This document shows positions 55,901 to 64,000 of a DNA stretch of 64,000 nucleotides, one piece after another. Position numbers and translations under genes: made by a program. The stretch comes from Perognathus longimembris pacificus (taxonomy: Eukaryota; Chordata; Mammalia; Rodentia; Heteromyidae). The stretch is from positions 68,759,798-68,823,797 of the forward strand of contig NC_063167.1 of NCBI RefSeq assembly GCF_023159225.1. The letters run 5' to 3'. Under the pieces are notes generated by a model that saw only the letters and a program-made list of their open reading frames with translations, had not been told where the DNA came from and searched no databases. Every line of letters starts with the position of its first letter. Positions within the stretch are counted from its first letter, which is position 1.

Positions 55901-58900
55901 ACAAGTTATTTATTTTAAAGTTATTATTATTATTATTTTTCTGGTCCTGGGGCTTGAACTCAGGGCCTGAGTGCTGGCCTGGGTGCTGTCCCTGAGCTTA
56001 TTTCTTTTTCCTTCTTAAGGCTAGCACTGTACTGCCTGAGCCACAGCTCAATGGCCAGTATTTTGGGTAGTTTATTGGAGATAAGAGTCTCAAAATCTCA
56101 ACCTCCTGAATAGCGAGGATTACAGGCGTGAGCCACTGGCGCCAGCTACTCTATAAGTTCTTGAGAGCAGAGGATTCTGGTGTTCCCACCAAATGCTTAA
56201 CAAGTTGAACTGGATTCTGGAGAGCTGGTGCCTAGGACTGAGGCCGGGTTTTTTTGTTTGCTTTGGCAATTTAGGCTGGGACCAGGACTTGAATTCAGGA
56301 CTTGTAGATCCTCAACACATTTGTTTTGCTAGCCATTAGCTAGTAGGTCTAGTACACAGGACTCCCCAGGATGTCATGCGGAAACAGCCCTCCTCCTGCC
56401 TTCGCCCCCCCCCCCCCCCATGTCTCCTTACTTCTTGGTTCCATAGATCCAGGCCACAGCAATGTTCTCAAGGATGACGATGACAGTGAGTGGCAGGGTG
56501 GCCGAGTAGTCATCAAACATGGTGACAAAGTAGTTTCCGGAGCGCTGGACGAACAACAGCCCCACGAAGAATGCAAAGACACAGCAGCCCACTACAGAGA
56601 GCCAGGAGGCCAGTGTGGGGGCAAAGATGCAGGGTGGGTGGGGCCCCCCCCATCATACCACTCCTCCAACAGTCTGGTATTCCACTCTCCTTTGGAGACA
56701 GCTCTGCTGGAGGGTGCTCAATGCTGGGGATCTGAACCTCCCTTCCCGGTGGGAGAGATTCTTAAAGAAGGCCTAGATTCTCCTATGTCCCCCCATCCCT
56801 GGCTCAACTCCACTTAATTACAGCATCGAAATGAAATGATTATCTGATTATTCTCTGGGTCCCTGTCTCCTCCTCCATTTCCCCATTGAGAACCATAAGA
56901 TAAAGTGGGAAGAAGTTTTGCATGGGGCCCAAGATACACTTAGCAGGGTCTGAGGGACCTGTGGCTGGAGGTAAGAGGGTGGCACGGAGTTTGAGCCAGC
57001 GCTGAGAAGGGGCCCCCTGCCCAAGATGAGCCAACAGGGCCTCAGCCAGAAGGGTAAGTGAACCCAGAAACAGGCCCACCTCCTGACTCACGTTTGATTC
57101 CAGTTTCCAAAAAGTATATGTTCCATGGCCCAGGGTCACAGACAGGTCCCAGCTGTGTCCCCAGAGAGAAGGCAGAGCCTTCCGGAAATGGGATCCTAAA
57201 GGACCCGGTGAGAACTCTACCTTTCCACAGTCCACCTGACTATCCGATATGTGGGCAGCCACAGGTCTTACCTGTGAACATCTCCTTGGGCACCTTGAAG
57301 GTGTCGATGATGGGTGTGGTGATGCCTGCCATGGTCCCGATCATGCTGCCCAGGCCCAGGTTGATGAGCATCAGGAAGAACATGACAGACCAGAATGGTG
57401 AGGCAGGGAAGTGTGTCATGGCCTCTGTGAAGGCGATGAAGGCCAGGCCTGTGCCCTGTACAGACTGAGGGCAGAGTGGAGAGTGAGGGTTCCAAGCCAC
57501 CCACACCTCGGAAGCCCCTGCTTCCTTCCCTCTGCCCTTAGGGCTTTTAGGAATCACTGTTCTCTATTTCCTTGAGAGCCCCACCACCACCTGGATCCTG
57601 TTGACTGGGTGTCAACTTGTTGGTTGGGATTCTATGGGCACCTGAATCTGAAGGTAGAGTAGAAGCACCAGGAATTCCCCCGGGGAGCCTAGGATCTACA
57701 GGTGGTGCCAGGCTCTGGGGATTCAATGGAAGAGGCTCATGTCTAGAAATTCCCAGTGCTACTGCCTCCTCTAAGATGTCTTCCTAGATTGCTCCAACCT
57801 CACTGGCCATCCCAGCTCTGAAATTCTGACTTGCATACCTTGCATACGTTTACATGGTGGCCTCAGGCTCTGCTGCCCTATGGCAGCTCTTAGCGCTCCG
57901 TCACAGAGATTTGACTGCCCTGTGGTGAAGCAGATCTAGGGTTTAATGAAGTCACCAGATAGCTCAAGAACAACTTGAATGCCTGGGTCCTGCAGACAGG
58001 ACACCTGGCCACAACACATGCTGCCTTACCCACTGTCCTGTGACTTCGAGAGAACACACACCTCCACCTGAGTGTGTAATTCTTGTCATTTGGATTTGAT
58101 CAAGGTTGTATTATGTGAAAAATCTACTGTAAGTCTAGTTTTATTCAGAGGAGCAGGCCACACCAAAGAGGGTGCGGAGTATTTATGGAACACAGAAAGG
58201 ACAGGCTCTTAATGCTTCTGGGAACCTAGGAAAGAACCCAGGCTATGGATTCCCAAATTGAGCCCCTTTGCTATTTTTATTTTCCGTACCAGTACTGAAC
58301 CTTGAACTCAGGGACTTAAGTCCTTCTCTTTCTTATTCAAGGCTGGTCCTCTACCACTTGAGCTGCACCTCCACTTTCAGTTCTTGCTGGTTAATTGTAG
58401 ATAAGAGTACCTCAAATTATTCTGCCTAGTTGGCTTCAAACTATGATTCTCAGATTCCAGCTTCCTGCATAGCTAGGATTACAGGCGTGAGCCACCAGTG
58501 CCTGGCTCCTTTGGTCTTGATCACCTGGGAAGGGTCGGGATGTGGGATGTGGCTCCTTCTGTTCCATGGAGCTCAGACATTGCTAGTAGTAGCTTCTGGT
58601 CCCATGAAGAAGGGCAAGTTTGGGCCAAGCTATGGGAGCCTGATACAACTGGGACCCCGTGGGTTTCTCTGACCTGTTACCCCTATGACTTAACGTAACA
58701 GTCTTTTAAAAAAAATTTTCATTTTTGGTGATAGTCCTGGGGCTTGAACTCAGGACCTGGGTGCTGTCCCTGAGCTTTTTGTTCAAGGCTCTACCACTTG
58801 AGCCACAGTTCCACTTCCAGCTTTTTGGTGGTTAATTGGAGATAAGAGTCTCACAGACTTTCTTGCCTGAGCTGGCATTGAACCATTATCCTCAGATCTC

Positions 58901-59139
58901 AGCCTCCTGAGTAGCTAGGATGACAGGTGTGAGCCATTAGTGGATGATTTGTCTAATTCATCTTTGTATTTGTCCCCTTAGTAGCTGTGAGACCTTGACT
59001 AAACCGCTTCCCATGGGCTGGCTACTCATCATTAAAACCAAAGATGATATTAATATTCAACTCCTAGAGCTAGAGATGGAGAACAAAGGACACACATGAG
59101 CACCCATGTCTCATGCATCATGGACAGCCTCTGTTTTAA

Positions 59140-59197
<58 letters not shown>

Positions 59198-60087
59198 AGA
59201 ACCAGATACTATGCAAGTTCCCTCAATAAATAGGGAAGACAGCCAATCGACTTTCTCTGAGACTGACTGCTTTGGCCACTGGTCTAGTGAAGCTACTTCA
59301 TGGCAAGGGCTTTGCTGACACGTCCTCATTATCTCCCTGTGTGGACACATAGAGGGTCCTTCCCATGACATACACTATGGAGTCCCCATGGGCTTTCTGA
59401 GGCTAAGTTCCAGCCACACTGCCTGTCGTCCTGGGTAGAACAGCCTGCCTCTCACCTTGTTCAGCTCATCTTCTAGGAGGCACGCATCTAGGCCCAGGTC
59501 TGAGAAGTGTTCTTCCTTCACAGTCATGATGACGTTGTACATCTCCGCGTAGTCCTTGGTGGTCAGGTGGGAGAAGTTGACATGGGGTGGAATGAGGTCC
59601 CGGCTTAGGACATTGGAGTTGAGGTACCCAAGGATTTTCTCGGCATTCCTACAGCACAGAGGGGAGAGGGTTGGCTAAGAAGGCAGACACCCAGGCAGGA
59701 CACTATGGGCCCCTGAAACATCTCTAAGCCTGTCCTGTGGGCCAGAGCTGGGGATACAGGATGCTCTCCCGATCCCAGTCCTCTTGCCCCACACAGTACA
59801 CCTGCCCACCTAGGGAAGGAGGGACCAGGGGGACAGGCCACCTACTCCACCACACATTTCTCGTTCATGATGTTGGCCTTGAAGCCCAGCACAGCGAACA
59901 CCACCAGGGTAGCCAACACCGAAGTGAAGAAATTGATGAAGGACACCAGAGCGGCGTCAAAGTGGCAGTTGTTGTCCTGCTTGTTGTAGCTGGAGAAGGC
60001 AATGACACCACCAAAGCCCAGTCCCAGGGCGAAGAAGACCTGTGTGGCTGCCTCTCGCCATACCTGTGGATCCAGCATCTTGTCCAA
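52619..60087 (-). CDS. SLC6A17: SLC6A17 (NTT4) vesicular neutral amino acid transporter, last six coding exons
   Basis: Join of 59846-60087, 59456-59648, 57272-57464, 56432-56591, 53469-53631 and 52619-52987 on the minus strand: 1320 bases encoding the last 439 residues of a protein that is about 727 long in human. NTT4 is a sodium-coupled SLC6-family transporter of neurons. It sits on synaptic vesicles and takes up neutral amino acids such as proline, glycine, leucine and alanine. The window holds TM6-TM12 and the cytoplasmic tail; the N-terminus and TM1-TM5 lie upstream, beyond the right edge. All junctions are GT-AG and in phase, with no stops or frameshifts. It is transcribed toward KCNC4 in the same direction, as in human. 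Confidence 0.98.
52988..53468 (-). other. SLC6A17: SLC6A17 last intron
   Basis: 481 bases, gtaagtgg ... cctccag. It includes an old MIR piece near 53272-53330 and nothing else recognisable. Confidence 0.9.
53272..53332 (+). repeat. MIR SINE relic
   Basis: gagtctcagtatccccgtgt ... cagggataatgccagtgctc parallels the MIR segment cctcagtttccccatctg ... gggataatag. Confidence 0.45.
53469..53631 (-). CDS. SLC6A17: SLC6A17 coding exon (TM11 region)
   Basis: 163 bases: one base completing Lys, then 54 codons [20 protein letters not shown] ... [11 protein letters not shown]. The acceptor ctggcag precedes gttcatg; the donor is gaggag/gtaagt. It carries the intracellular loop after TM10 and all of TM11 ([20 protein letters not shown]), including the SLC6-typical WKFVSP start. 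Confidence 0.97.
53762..53972 (-). repeat. Geo-type SINE with B1-like head
   Basis: Reverse copy (attggggcttgaactcaggg ... tgagccaccaacaccc). Confidence 0.87.
54025..54243 (-). repeat. Geo-type SINE, tail shortened
   Basis: Reverse copy (gtgccagtactggggcattg ... aaccagctgcccctggct) with a T run of about 15 inside the element, at the monomer junction. Confidence 0.82.
54550..54870. other. AT-rich unclassified segment
   Basis: A+T-rich stretch unlike its surroundings (aaattaaacaatatttttta, catattttcatattgcatta). It may be a decayed LINE or DNA transposon. No coding potential was seen and no family was recognised. Confidence 0.4.
54873..54955 (+). repeat. Geo monomer fragment
   Basis: Forward tail unit only (ggaggtgtggcttaagaggt ... 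gagtttaaacctcaatacc). Confidence 0.7.
54977..55172 (+). repeat. Geo-type SINE, tail truncated
   Basis: Forward copy with complete head (gccaggtcctggtggctcac). The tail stops early at gtagagtactcactagccc. Confidence 0.83.
55200..55432 (+). repeat. Geo-type SINE, head start truncated
   Basis: Forward copy (cacacctgtaatcctagctt ... gttcaagtcccagtattggc). Confidence 0.85.
55930..56148 (-). repeat. Geo-type SINE with B1-like head
   Basis: Reverse copy (ctggtcctggggcttgaact ... gcgtgagccactggcgccag). A stretch of the middle of the head is deleted. Confidence 0.87.
56265..56345 (-). repeat. Possible ID-like SINE relic
   Basis: The plus strand reads gggaccaggacttgaattca ... tttgctagccattagctagt, weakly like a reversed tRNA-derived element. 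Low certainty. Confidence 0.3.
56405..56419. repeat. C15 run (G15 in SLC6A17 transcript)
   Basis: Homopolymer of 15 bases starting 13 bases into the intron after the exon ending at 56432. Confidence 0.95.
56432..56591 (-). CDS. SLC6A17: SLC6A17 coding exon (TM9-TM10)
   Basis: 160 bases, beginning with the last two bases of a Val codon (acceptor ctctgtag before tgggctgctg) and ending with two bases of Lys (donor ccaagaa/gtaagg). It encodes [20 protein letters not shown] (TM9), then [20 protein letters not shown] and [14 protein letters not shown] (TM10). The frame was read through base by base and is intact. Confidence 0.96.
56592..57271 (-). other. SLC6A17: SLC6A17 intron
   Basis: 680 bases, gtaaga ... 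ctgtag, with no SINE and no recognisable element. Confidence 0.9.
57272..57464 (-). CDS. SLC6A17: SLC6A17 coding exon (TM8)
   Basis: 193 bases, 64 codons plus one base: [20 protein letters not shown] ... [15 protein letters not shown]. The acceptor is tgccctcag before tctgtacag; the donor is ttcacag/gtaaga. It includes TM8 with the small-residue motif [13 protein letters not shown]. In SLC6 transporters this region lies at the Na+ sites. Confidence 0.97.
58274..58507 (-). repeat. Geo-type SINE with B1-like head
   Basis: Reverse copy (gtaccagtactgaaccttga ... gtgagccaccagtgcctggc). Confidence 0.88.
58718..58946 (-). repeat. Geo-type SINE with B1-like head
   Basis: Reverse copy (tagtcctggggcttgaactc ... 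aggtgtgagccattagtgg). Confidence 0.9.
58978..59080 (+). repeat. MIR SINE relic
   Basis: tagctgtgagaccttgacta ... accaaagatgatattaatat parallels the MIR core. Confidence 0.5.
59145..59196. repeat. (TG)n microsatellite
   Basis: 26 uninterrupted gt units, not attached to a SINE. Confidence 0.98.
59456..59648 (-). CDS. SLC6A17: SLC6A17 coding exon (extracellular/luminal loop 4)
   Basis: 193 bases: one base completing Glu, then 64 codons [20 protein letters not shown] ... [10 protein letters not shown]. The acceptor is gctgtag before gaatgcc; the donor is aacaag/gtgaga. It encodes the long EL4-type loop between TM7 and TM8, including an NFS sequon. Confidence 0.97.
59649..59845 (-). other. SLC6A17: SLC6A17 short intron
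   Basis: 197 bases, gtaggt ... gctgtag. The donor GA/gtaggt is somewhat non-consensus at the exon side. No repeat. Confidence 0.9.
59846..60087 (-). CDS. SLC6A17: SLC6A17 coding exon (TM6-TM7)
   Basis: 242 bases, 80 codons plus two bases: [20 protein letters not shown], then [20 protein letters not shown] and [10 protein letters not shown] ... [13 protein letters not shown]. The acceptor is ccctcacag before ttggacaag. It carries the unwound TM6 substrate-site segment with the SLC6-typical [13 protein letters not shown] and SSYNK motifs, then TM7. Confidence 0.97.
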
Positions 60088-60159
60088 CTGTGAGGGAGAG
60101 CCATGGTGGGGGGAGGGTGGGTGGAGAGACACACACATGGAGATAATAATTATACTCAG

Positions 60160-60392
60160 AGCTGGGCACTGGTGGCTCATGCCTATAAGCCTAACTACTC
60201 AGGAGTCTCAACTGAGGATCCCACTTCGAAGCTAGCCTGGGCAGAAAAGTCTGTGAAACTCTTATCTCCAATCAATCACCAAAAAAAACCAGAAGTGGAG
60301 CTGTGGTTCAAATGGTGGAGCACCAGCCTCAAGCAAAAAGTTCAGGAATAGCATCCAGACCCTGAGTTCAAGCCCCAGTATGAGAACAAAGA
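60160..60392 (+). repeat. Geo-type SINE with B1-like head
   Basis: Forward copy (gctgggcactggtggctcat ... agttcaagccccagtatga). Confidence 0.9.
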
Positions 60393-60461
60393 ATTTATAG
60401 TCAGGTATTTTGGGGTTCCCTACACCCCTTTTACCCACCCCCTCAATGGAGATAAGAAGCA

Positions 60462-60600
60462 ACATGGTATCATAGTAAGAAGCTGTGGGCTGAATGACCC
60501 AGGACAATCCACCTAATTCATCTGGGCCTTAGTTTCTCCAAGTGCAAAACACATATGTCAATTTCAGAGGATCATTGTGAGGCCTAGTAAAATAAAAAAA
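60462..60600 (+). repeat. MIR SINE relic
   Basis: Contains gtggtctgaatgacccagg-like core (plus strand gctgaatgacccaggacaat), then tgggccttagtttctccaag and gatcattgtgaggcc, in MIR order. Confidence 0.6.
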
Positions 60601-61313
60601 CAAATGCCAGGTGCTTACATAGTAAATTCTGTTTATTTTAACTGCTGTCATTGCTTACCATGGAGCAGTCAGACCAAGGAACATGACCAAGGTCAAGGGG
60701 CTGTATCATGCACAAGTCTTGGGAGTGTCATTCACTTAGACTAGGGTGTGAATGATACCTCCTAGAGCCATGCAGTGAACAGCCTGCACATCAGAATAAG
60801 AGAGATGGGAACACCAATGTCTCAGTGACATTCCCTCCACCCCAAATAGAATAAACCTTCTGCTTCTTCCTCCCTGCTCAGTCTTTTCTCTCCCCTCCCC
60901 CCTGCAAAAAAAAAGCCACACAAATCTACATACTTCAAATCGCATAATTAACACTCCAACACACATACACCTTTCTGGATAGTGGCAGCCCCTGCTGTGG
61001 CCTCATCTGTCTTCAGACCTTACAGCGGCCTGGTCACCCCAGCATTTGATGGCATGACACAATTTCCAAAGCCCTTTCCATATCTATTTCTCTTTCACTG
61101 TTGGTTCCTTGAGGCAGGGTTCCAGCCCTTCTGGAGTTTATTTCTAATAGGAGAGGTGAGTGTTGAGCAAATGATTTCAAGTGATGCTAAATTGAAAATA
61201 TGACAAGGGCTATGACAGCCAGACCGTCAATGTTCAGAGCCCTTGTAAGGGGATCTGAGAAAGTCAGGAGGCAGCTAGCCTTCCCAAGAGAAGGAATCCT
61301 GGAGCTGAGATCT

Positions 61314-61640
61314 GACAGGTGGTGGTGAGGGCAGAGAAACCAAAGTGCATAAATGATCAAAATGGGAGAGAGGATGGTGGGTAAATGGAATGGAAGTGGC
61401 CAGGGCGGAAGCATGAGGACAGGTGGGGGAGTGCAGATGCGATAGCAGAGGACGTGATACATGGATACAGCTGGGATGTGCAGGTGGGGTGGCACAGGTG
61501 AGGCACCCAAGGAAGAGGGTGTAGGGGAGATACAGGTGAGGTGGTACAGGTGAGATGGTACAGGTGAGGCATACAGGTGAAATGGCACAAGTAAGATGGT
61601 ACAGCTGAGGGGTACAGGTAGAGTGGTACAGGTGAGGTCC
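61314..61640. repeat. Degenerate minisatellite with repeated CAGGTG E-boxes
   Basis: Irregular units of about 15 bases (ggtacaggtgagatg and variants), dense from 61475 to 61640. Nine CAGGTG motifs occur across the span. The complement, CACCTG, is the core bound by ZEB and SNAIL factors. Confidence 0.8.
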
Positions 61641-62055
61641 TGTTTCTGGCTTGTATGCTGAATACATGGTGGTGGGAACAGAGGAGGAGGAATGGGTTGG
61701 TGTGGTTGGAAAGGGCAGATCAAGATCAAGATGAGAGCTCTGCAGAGACCGCATGAAGTGCGCCTTTTAGCATCCAGAGGAGAAGTCAGGTAGGCAGCTG
61801 GACATAGAATCTGGAATTTAGAGGAGACAGTAGAGCTGGAGGAGGAGGCGTGAGCAGCAGTGGCCTGGAAGGAGGTAAAGCTATGGCTGAGGTTAGAGGG
61901 TGAGGAGAGGCTGGAGCCCTGACCAAGTCCACCCCCAATGTTTCCTGCACTCTGAGTTCCTCACACTCTGAGTTCAAGCCTCAAGACCAGAAAAAAAGAA
62001 AATCAGTGAAAGTACAAACCCCAGAATCAGCACACACACAAAATAAATAATAATA

Positions 62056-62273
62056 TACTAGCTGCTGATGGCTCACATCTGTAATTCTAGTTACTAAGAA
62101 GGTTGAGATCTGAGGGTGGAGGTTCAAAGGCAGCCCAGCAGGAAAGTACACAAGACTCCATCTCCAATAACCAGAAAGATATTAGATTGGAGGTGTTGCC
62201 CAAATGGTAGCATACCAGCTATGAGTGAAAAAGCTGAGCAAGAGCTCTAAGCCCAAGTTTGAGTCTGATACCA

Positions 62274-62275
<2 letters not shown>
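62056..62275 (+). repeat. Geo-type SINE with B1-like head
   Basis: Forward copy (tagctgctgatggctcacat ... agtttgagtctgataccag). A loose tail fragment (gagttcaagcctcaagacca) precedes it at 61968-61990. Confidence 0.83.
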
Positions 62276-62365
<90 letters not shown>

Positions 62366-62470
62366 GTTCAAGTCCCAGTACTGGCATGTGCACACATACA
62401 CACATGTGGGTGCATGTGTGCGTGTGTGCACGAGCGCACACACAGACACATACACACACACAGAGTTTAC
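62275..62470. repeat. Compound microsatellite (TG)n(AG)n(ACAG)n ... (CA)n
   Basis: TG repeat 62275-62294, AG repeat to about 62332, ACAG units to 62364, then a Geo tail scrap (gttcaagtcccagtactggc) and CA/TG-rich sequence to 62463. Confidence 0.95.
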
Positions 62471-62556
62471 AGAAAAGAAGGAAATCGTCATAGTTCCCCT
62501 GAAAAAGAACTTGTGTAACACCTCTCTTTCTCTTGGGTGAGGTTTAAATGATACTC

Positions 62557-62785
62557 CCTAGCCAAGCACTAGTGGCTCATACCTATAGCTATTCATGAGG
62601 GTAAGCTCTGAGGATCAGGGTTTGAAGTCAGCCTGAGCAGGAAAGTCTGAGACTCTCCAATTAGCCAGCGAAAAGCTGGAAGTGGAGCTGTGGCTCAAGT
62701 GGTAGAGTACCATCCTTGAGAAAAAAAGCTAAAGGACATATGCCAAGACCCCAAGTTCAAGGCCCAGTATTGGCACAAAATAAAA
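62557..62785 (+). repeat. Geo-type SINE with B1-like head
   Basis: Forward copy (agccaagcactagtggctca ... aggcccagtattggcacaaa). Confidence 0.88.
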
Positions 62786-63540
62786 TGATTGTCCCAAAAG
62801 GCTACAGGACAGGTGGATGTTACATACACCTGACAGGTATGCTGGCCTTCACTGTGTCCCTAATGGCTGCCCATCATGACAAGTGCTACCAACCCATAGA
62901 GCTGAGCTACTTCTCTCAGACTAGCATCCAGACCTGGGAGAGCTCTAAGCAGCCTGTGAGAGCCAGTACAGGACTTTGTGAGAGCAGGCATTATCAGTGG
63001 ACATGCTCTGATCATGTCCCTTGAGTGATGAAAGATCCTCAGTGGCTCCCCATTGTCTTTTGGAAATCATTTTCTACCTTACTACTCTTACCAAAGCACT
63101 CCATGCTTCTCATCTTGGTCATTGGCTGTTCCCTCTGCCTTGAATTCCCTTCCTCCTACTAACTTCCTGGTGAACTCTTGTTTATTTCTCAAAACTCAGC
63201 ACAAATAGCCCTCTTTGAAGCTTATTCTGATTGCTGGTGGCAGAGCTAGGTTTTGGGCTCTCACGGCTCTTGCCAATATCCACATCACAGGCATATGTGA
63301 CTGTCATCTTTCCAGAAATACAAACTTCTATTCATATCTGTGTGAACAGAGCCTGATACATGGAAAAGACATGGAGAGACAGAAAGAGATGAACAGACAA
63401 ACAAAAGCTGACCTGAAGCCTTCAGGAAGGACCAGACAAGGGACTATGAGGTTGGATCTGCCTTTTTGGGCTAAGGTGCCATCTCCTAAGCTAGATTCTT
63501 GGGACTTCAAACTTCTGCTTTGTAAAAATAGGGTTTTTGT

Positions 63541-63757
63541 TTTGTTTTGTTGGTGGTCATGACTTAAACTCAGGGCCTGGGTTGTCCTTAAGTTTGTTTG
63601 CTAGCACTCTACAACTTTAGCCACAGCTCTGCTATCAGCTTTTGGATGATTAGTTTCACAGACTTTCCTGCCAGGGCTGGTTTCAAACTGTGATTCTCAG
63701 ATCTCAGCCTCCTGAGTGGCTAGGATTACAGGTGTGAGCCACCAGAGCCTAGCTAAG
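63541..63757 (-). repeat. Geo-type SINE with B1-like head
   Basis: Reverse copy (ggtggtcatgacttaaactc ... gtgagccaccagagcctagc). Confidence 0.87.
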
Positions 63758-63845
63758 CATAGCTATTTTCATACTGACTCCTCTCCTCTTTTGTGCCCTT
63801 CCTTCCTTGTAATTATTATATTTCTAATCTACATTAAACACAATC

Positions 63846-63945
63846 TTAAGCCTGGCATGTTGATACACACTTGTAATTCTAGCACTCCGAGGCTGAGGTA
63901 GGAGTTTGAGGCCAGCCCAGGCTACATAAGGAGAGCTTGCTTCAA
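63846..63945 (+). repeat. B1 SINE (7SL derived), monomeric
   Basis: Reads gcctggcatgttgatacaca ... ctagcactccgaggctgagg ... gaggccagcccaggctacat, then an A-rich tail. A classical B1 without a Geo monomer, the only one of this form in the window. Confidence 0.8.
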
Positions 63946-64000
63946 AAACAAATGATGAAGGAATAAGACATTACTTCAGTTTTTACAAAAAGGTTCAGAT

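Larger units (their letters stand above)
53632..56431 (-). other. SLC6A17: SLC6A17 intron
   Basis: 2800 bases, gtaagg ... ggcag. Mostly SINE-derived, with six Geo-type pieces, plus an unclassified AT-rich stretch at 54550-54870 and a possible ID relic near 56270. No exon was recognised. Confidence 0.9.
57465..59455 (-). other. SLC6A17: SLC6A17 intron
   Basis: 1991 bases, gtgaga ... cctcag. It contains two reverse SINEs, a MIR relic and a TG microsatellite. The stretch 57480-58270 is unique sequence without a recognised feature. Confidence 0.9.
60088..64000 (-). other. SLC6A17: SLC6A17 intron (partial, runs off the window)
   Basis: The upstream exon (human-type ending HMFTPK) was not found before the right edge. 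The segment contains four complete SINEs, a B1, a MIR, a CAGGTG-rich minisatellite, a compound microsatellite, and unique DNA at 60610-61260 and 62790-63540. Confidence 0.85.

Overview
This is mammalian nuclear DNA, almost certainly from a rodent of the superfamily Geomyoidea (kangaroo rats, pocket mice, pocket gophers). The clue is the SINE content. There are about 45 copies that share one characteristic right-hand monomer (the 'Geo' type: aagtggagctgtggctcaag ... gagttcaagccccag). Most carry a 7SL/B1-like head. Three complete copies carry a tRNA-Ala/ID-like head, which is the dimeric IDL-Geo layout described from that rodent group. The species cannot be fixed from the window.

Two protein genes are present, both on the minus strand and in the same order as on human 1p13.3. 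(1) KCNC4 (Kv3.4 voltage-gated potassium channel) appears complete: coding exons at 34931-35626, 23112-24048, 20558-20761 and 13573-13634, joining to a 632-residue protein, with a polyadenylation signal near 12.5 kb and a CpG-island promoter region from about 34.9 to 37.1 kb. (2) SLC6A17 (NTT4, vesicular neutral amino acid transporter) is partial: its last six coding exons lie between 60087 and 52619 and encode the last 439 residues (TM6 to the C-terminus). A SINE-free probable 3' UTR runs to a polyadenylation signal near 49.3 kb. The 5' exons lie beyond the right edge. Every splice junction follows GT-AG and the phases agree across all joins.

Layout: 1-12.47 kb, intergenic DNA downstream of KCNC4, rich in SINEs and microsatellites; 12.47-35.6 kb, KCNC4; 34.9-37.1 kb, CpG island; 37.1-49.3 kb, intergenic, with the densest repeats, including an old MaLR retroelement interior fragment split by an ID SINE; 49.3-64 kb, the 3' half of SLC6A17. 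Both proteins act in neurons: Kv3.4 gives fast-inactivating A-type current, and NTT4 loads neutral amino acids into synaptic vesicles. The sequence gives no sign that they work together beyond being neighbours.

I found no bacterial-type operon, CRISPR array, mobile gene cassette or unknown multi-gene system. The points most worth checking are regulatory or structural: a 165-bp GA/CT tract just inside the first KCNC4 intron, a CAGGTG-rich minisatellite in an SLC6A17 intron, a polyadenylation site whose GU-rich element appears to come from a SINE tail, several repeat-free blocks that may be enhancers, and the two head types joined to one SINE tail. Coordinates of interspersed repeats are approximate (about 5-15 bases).
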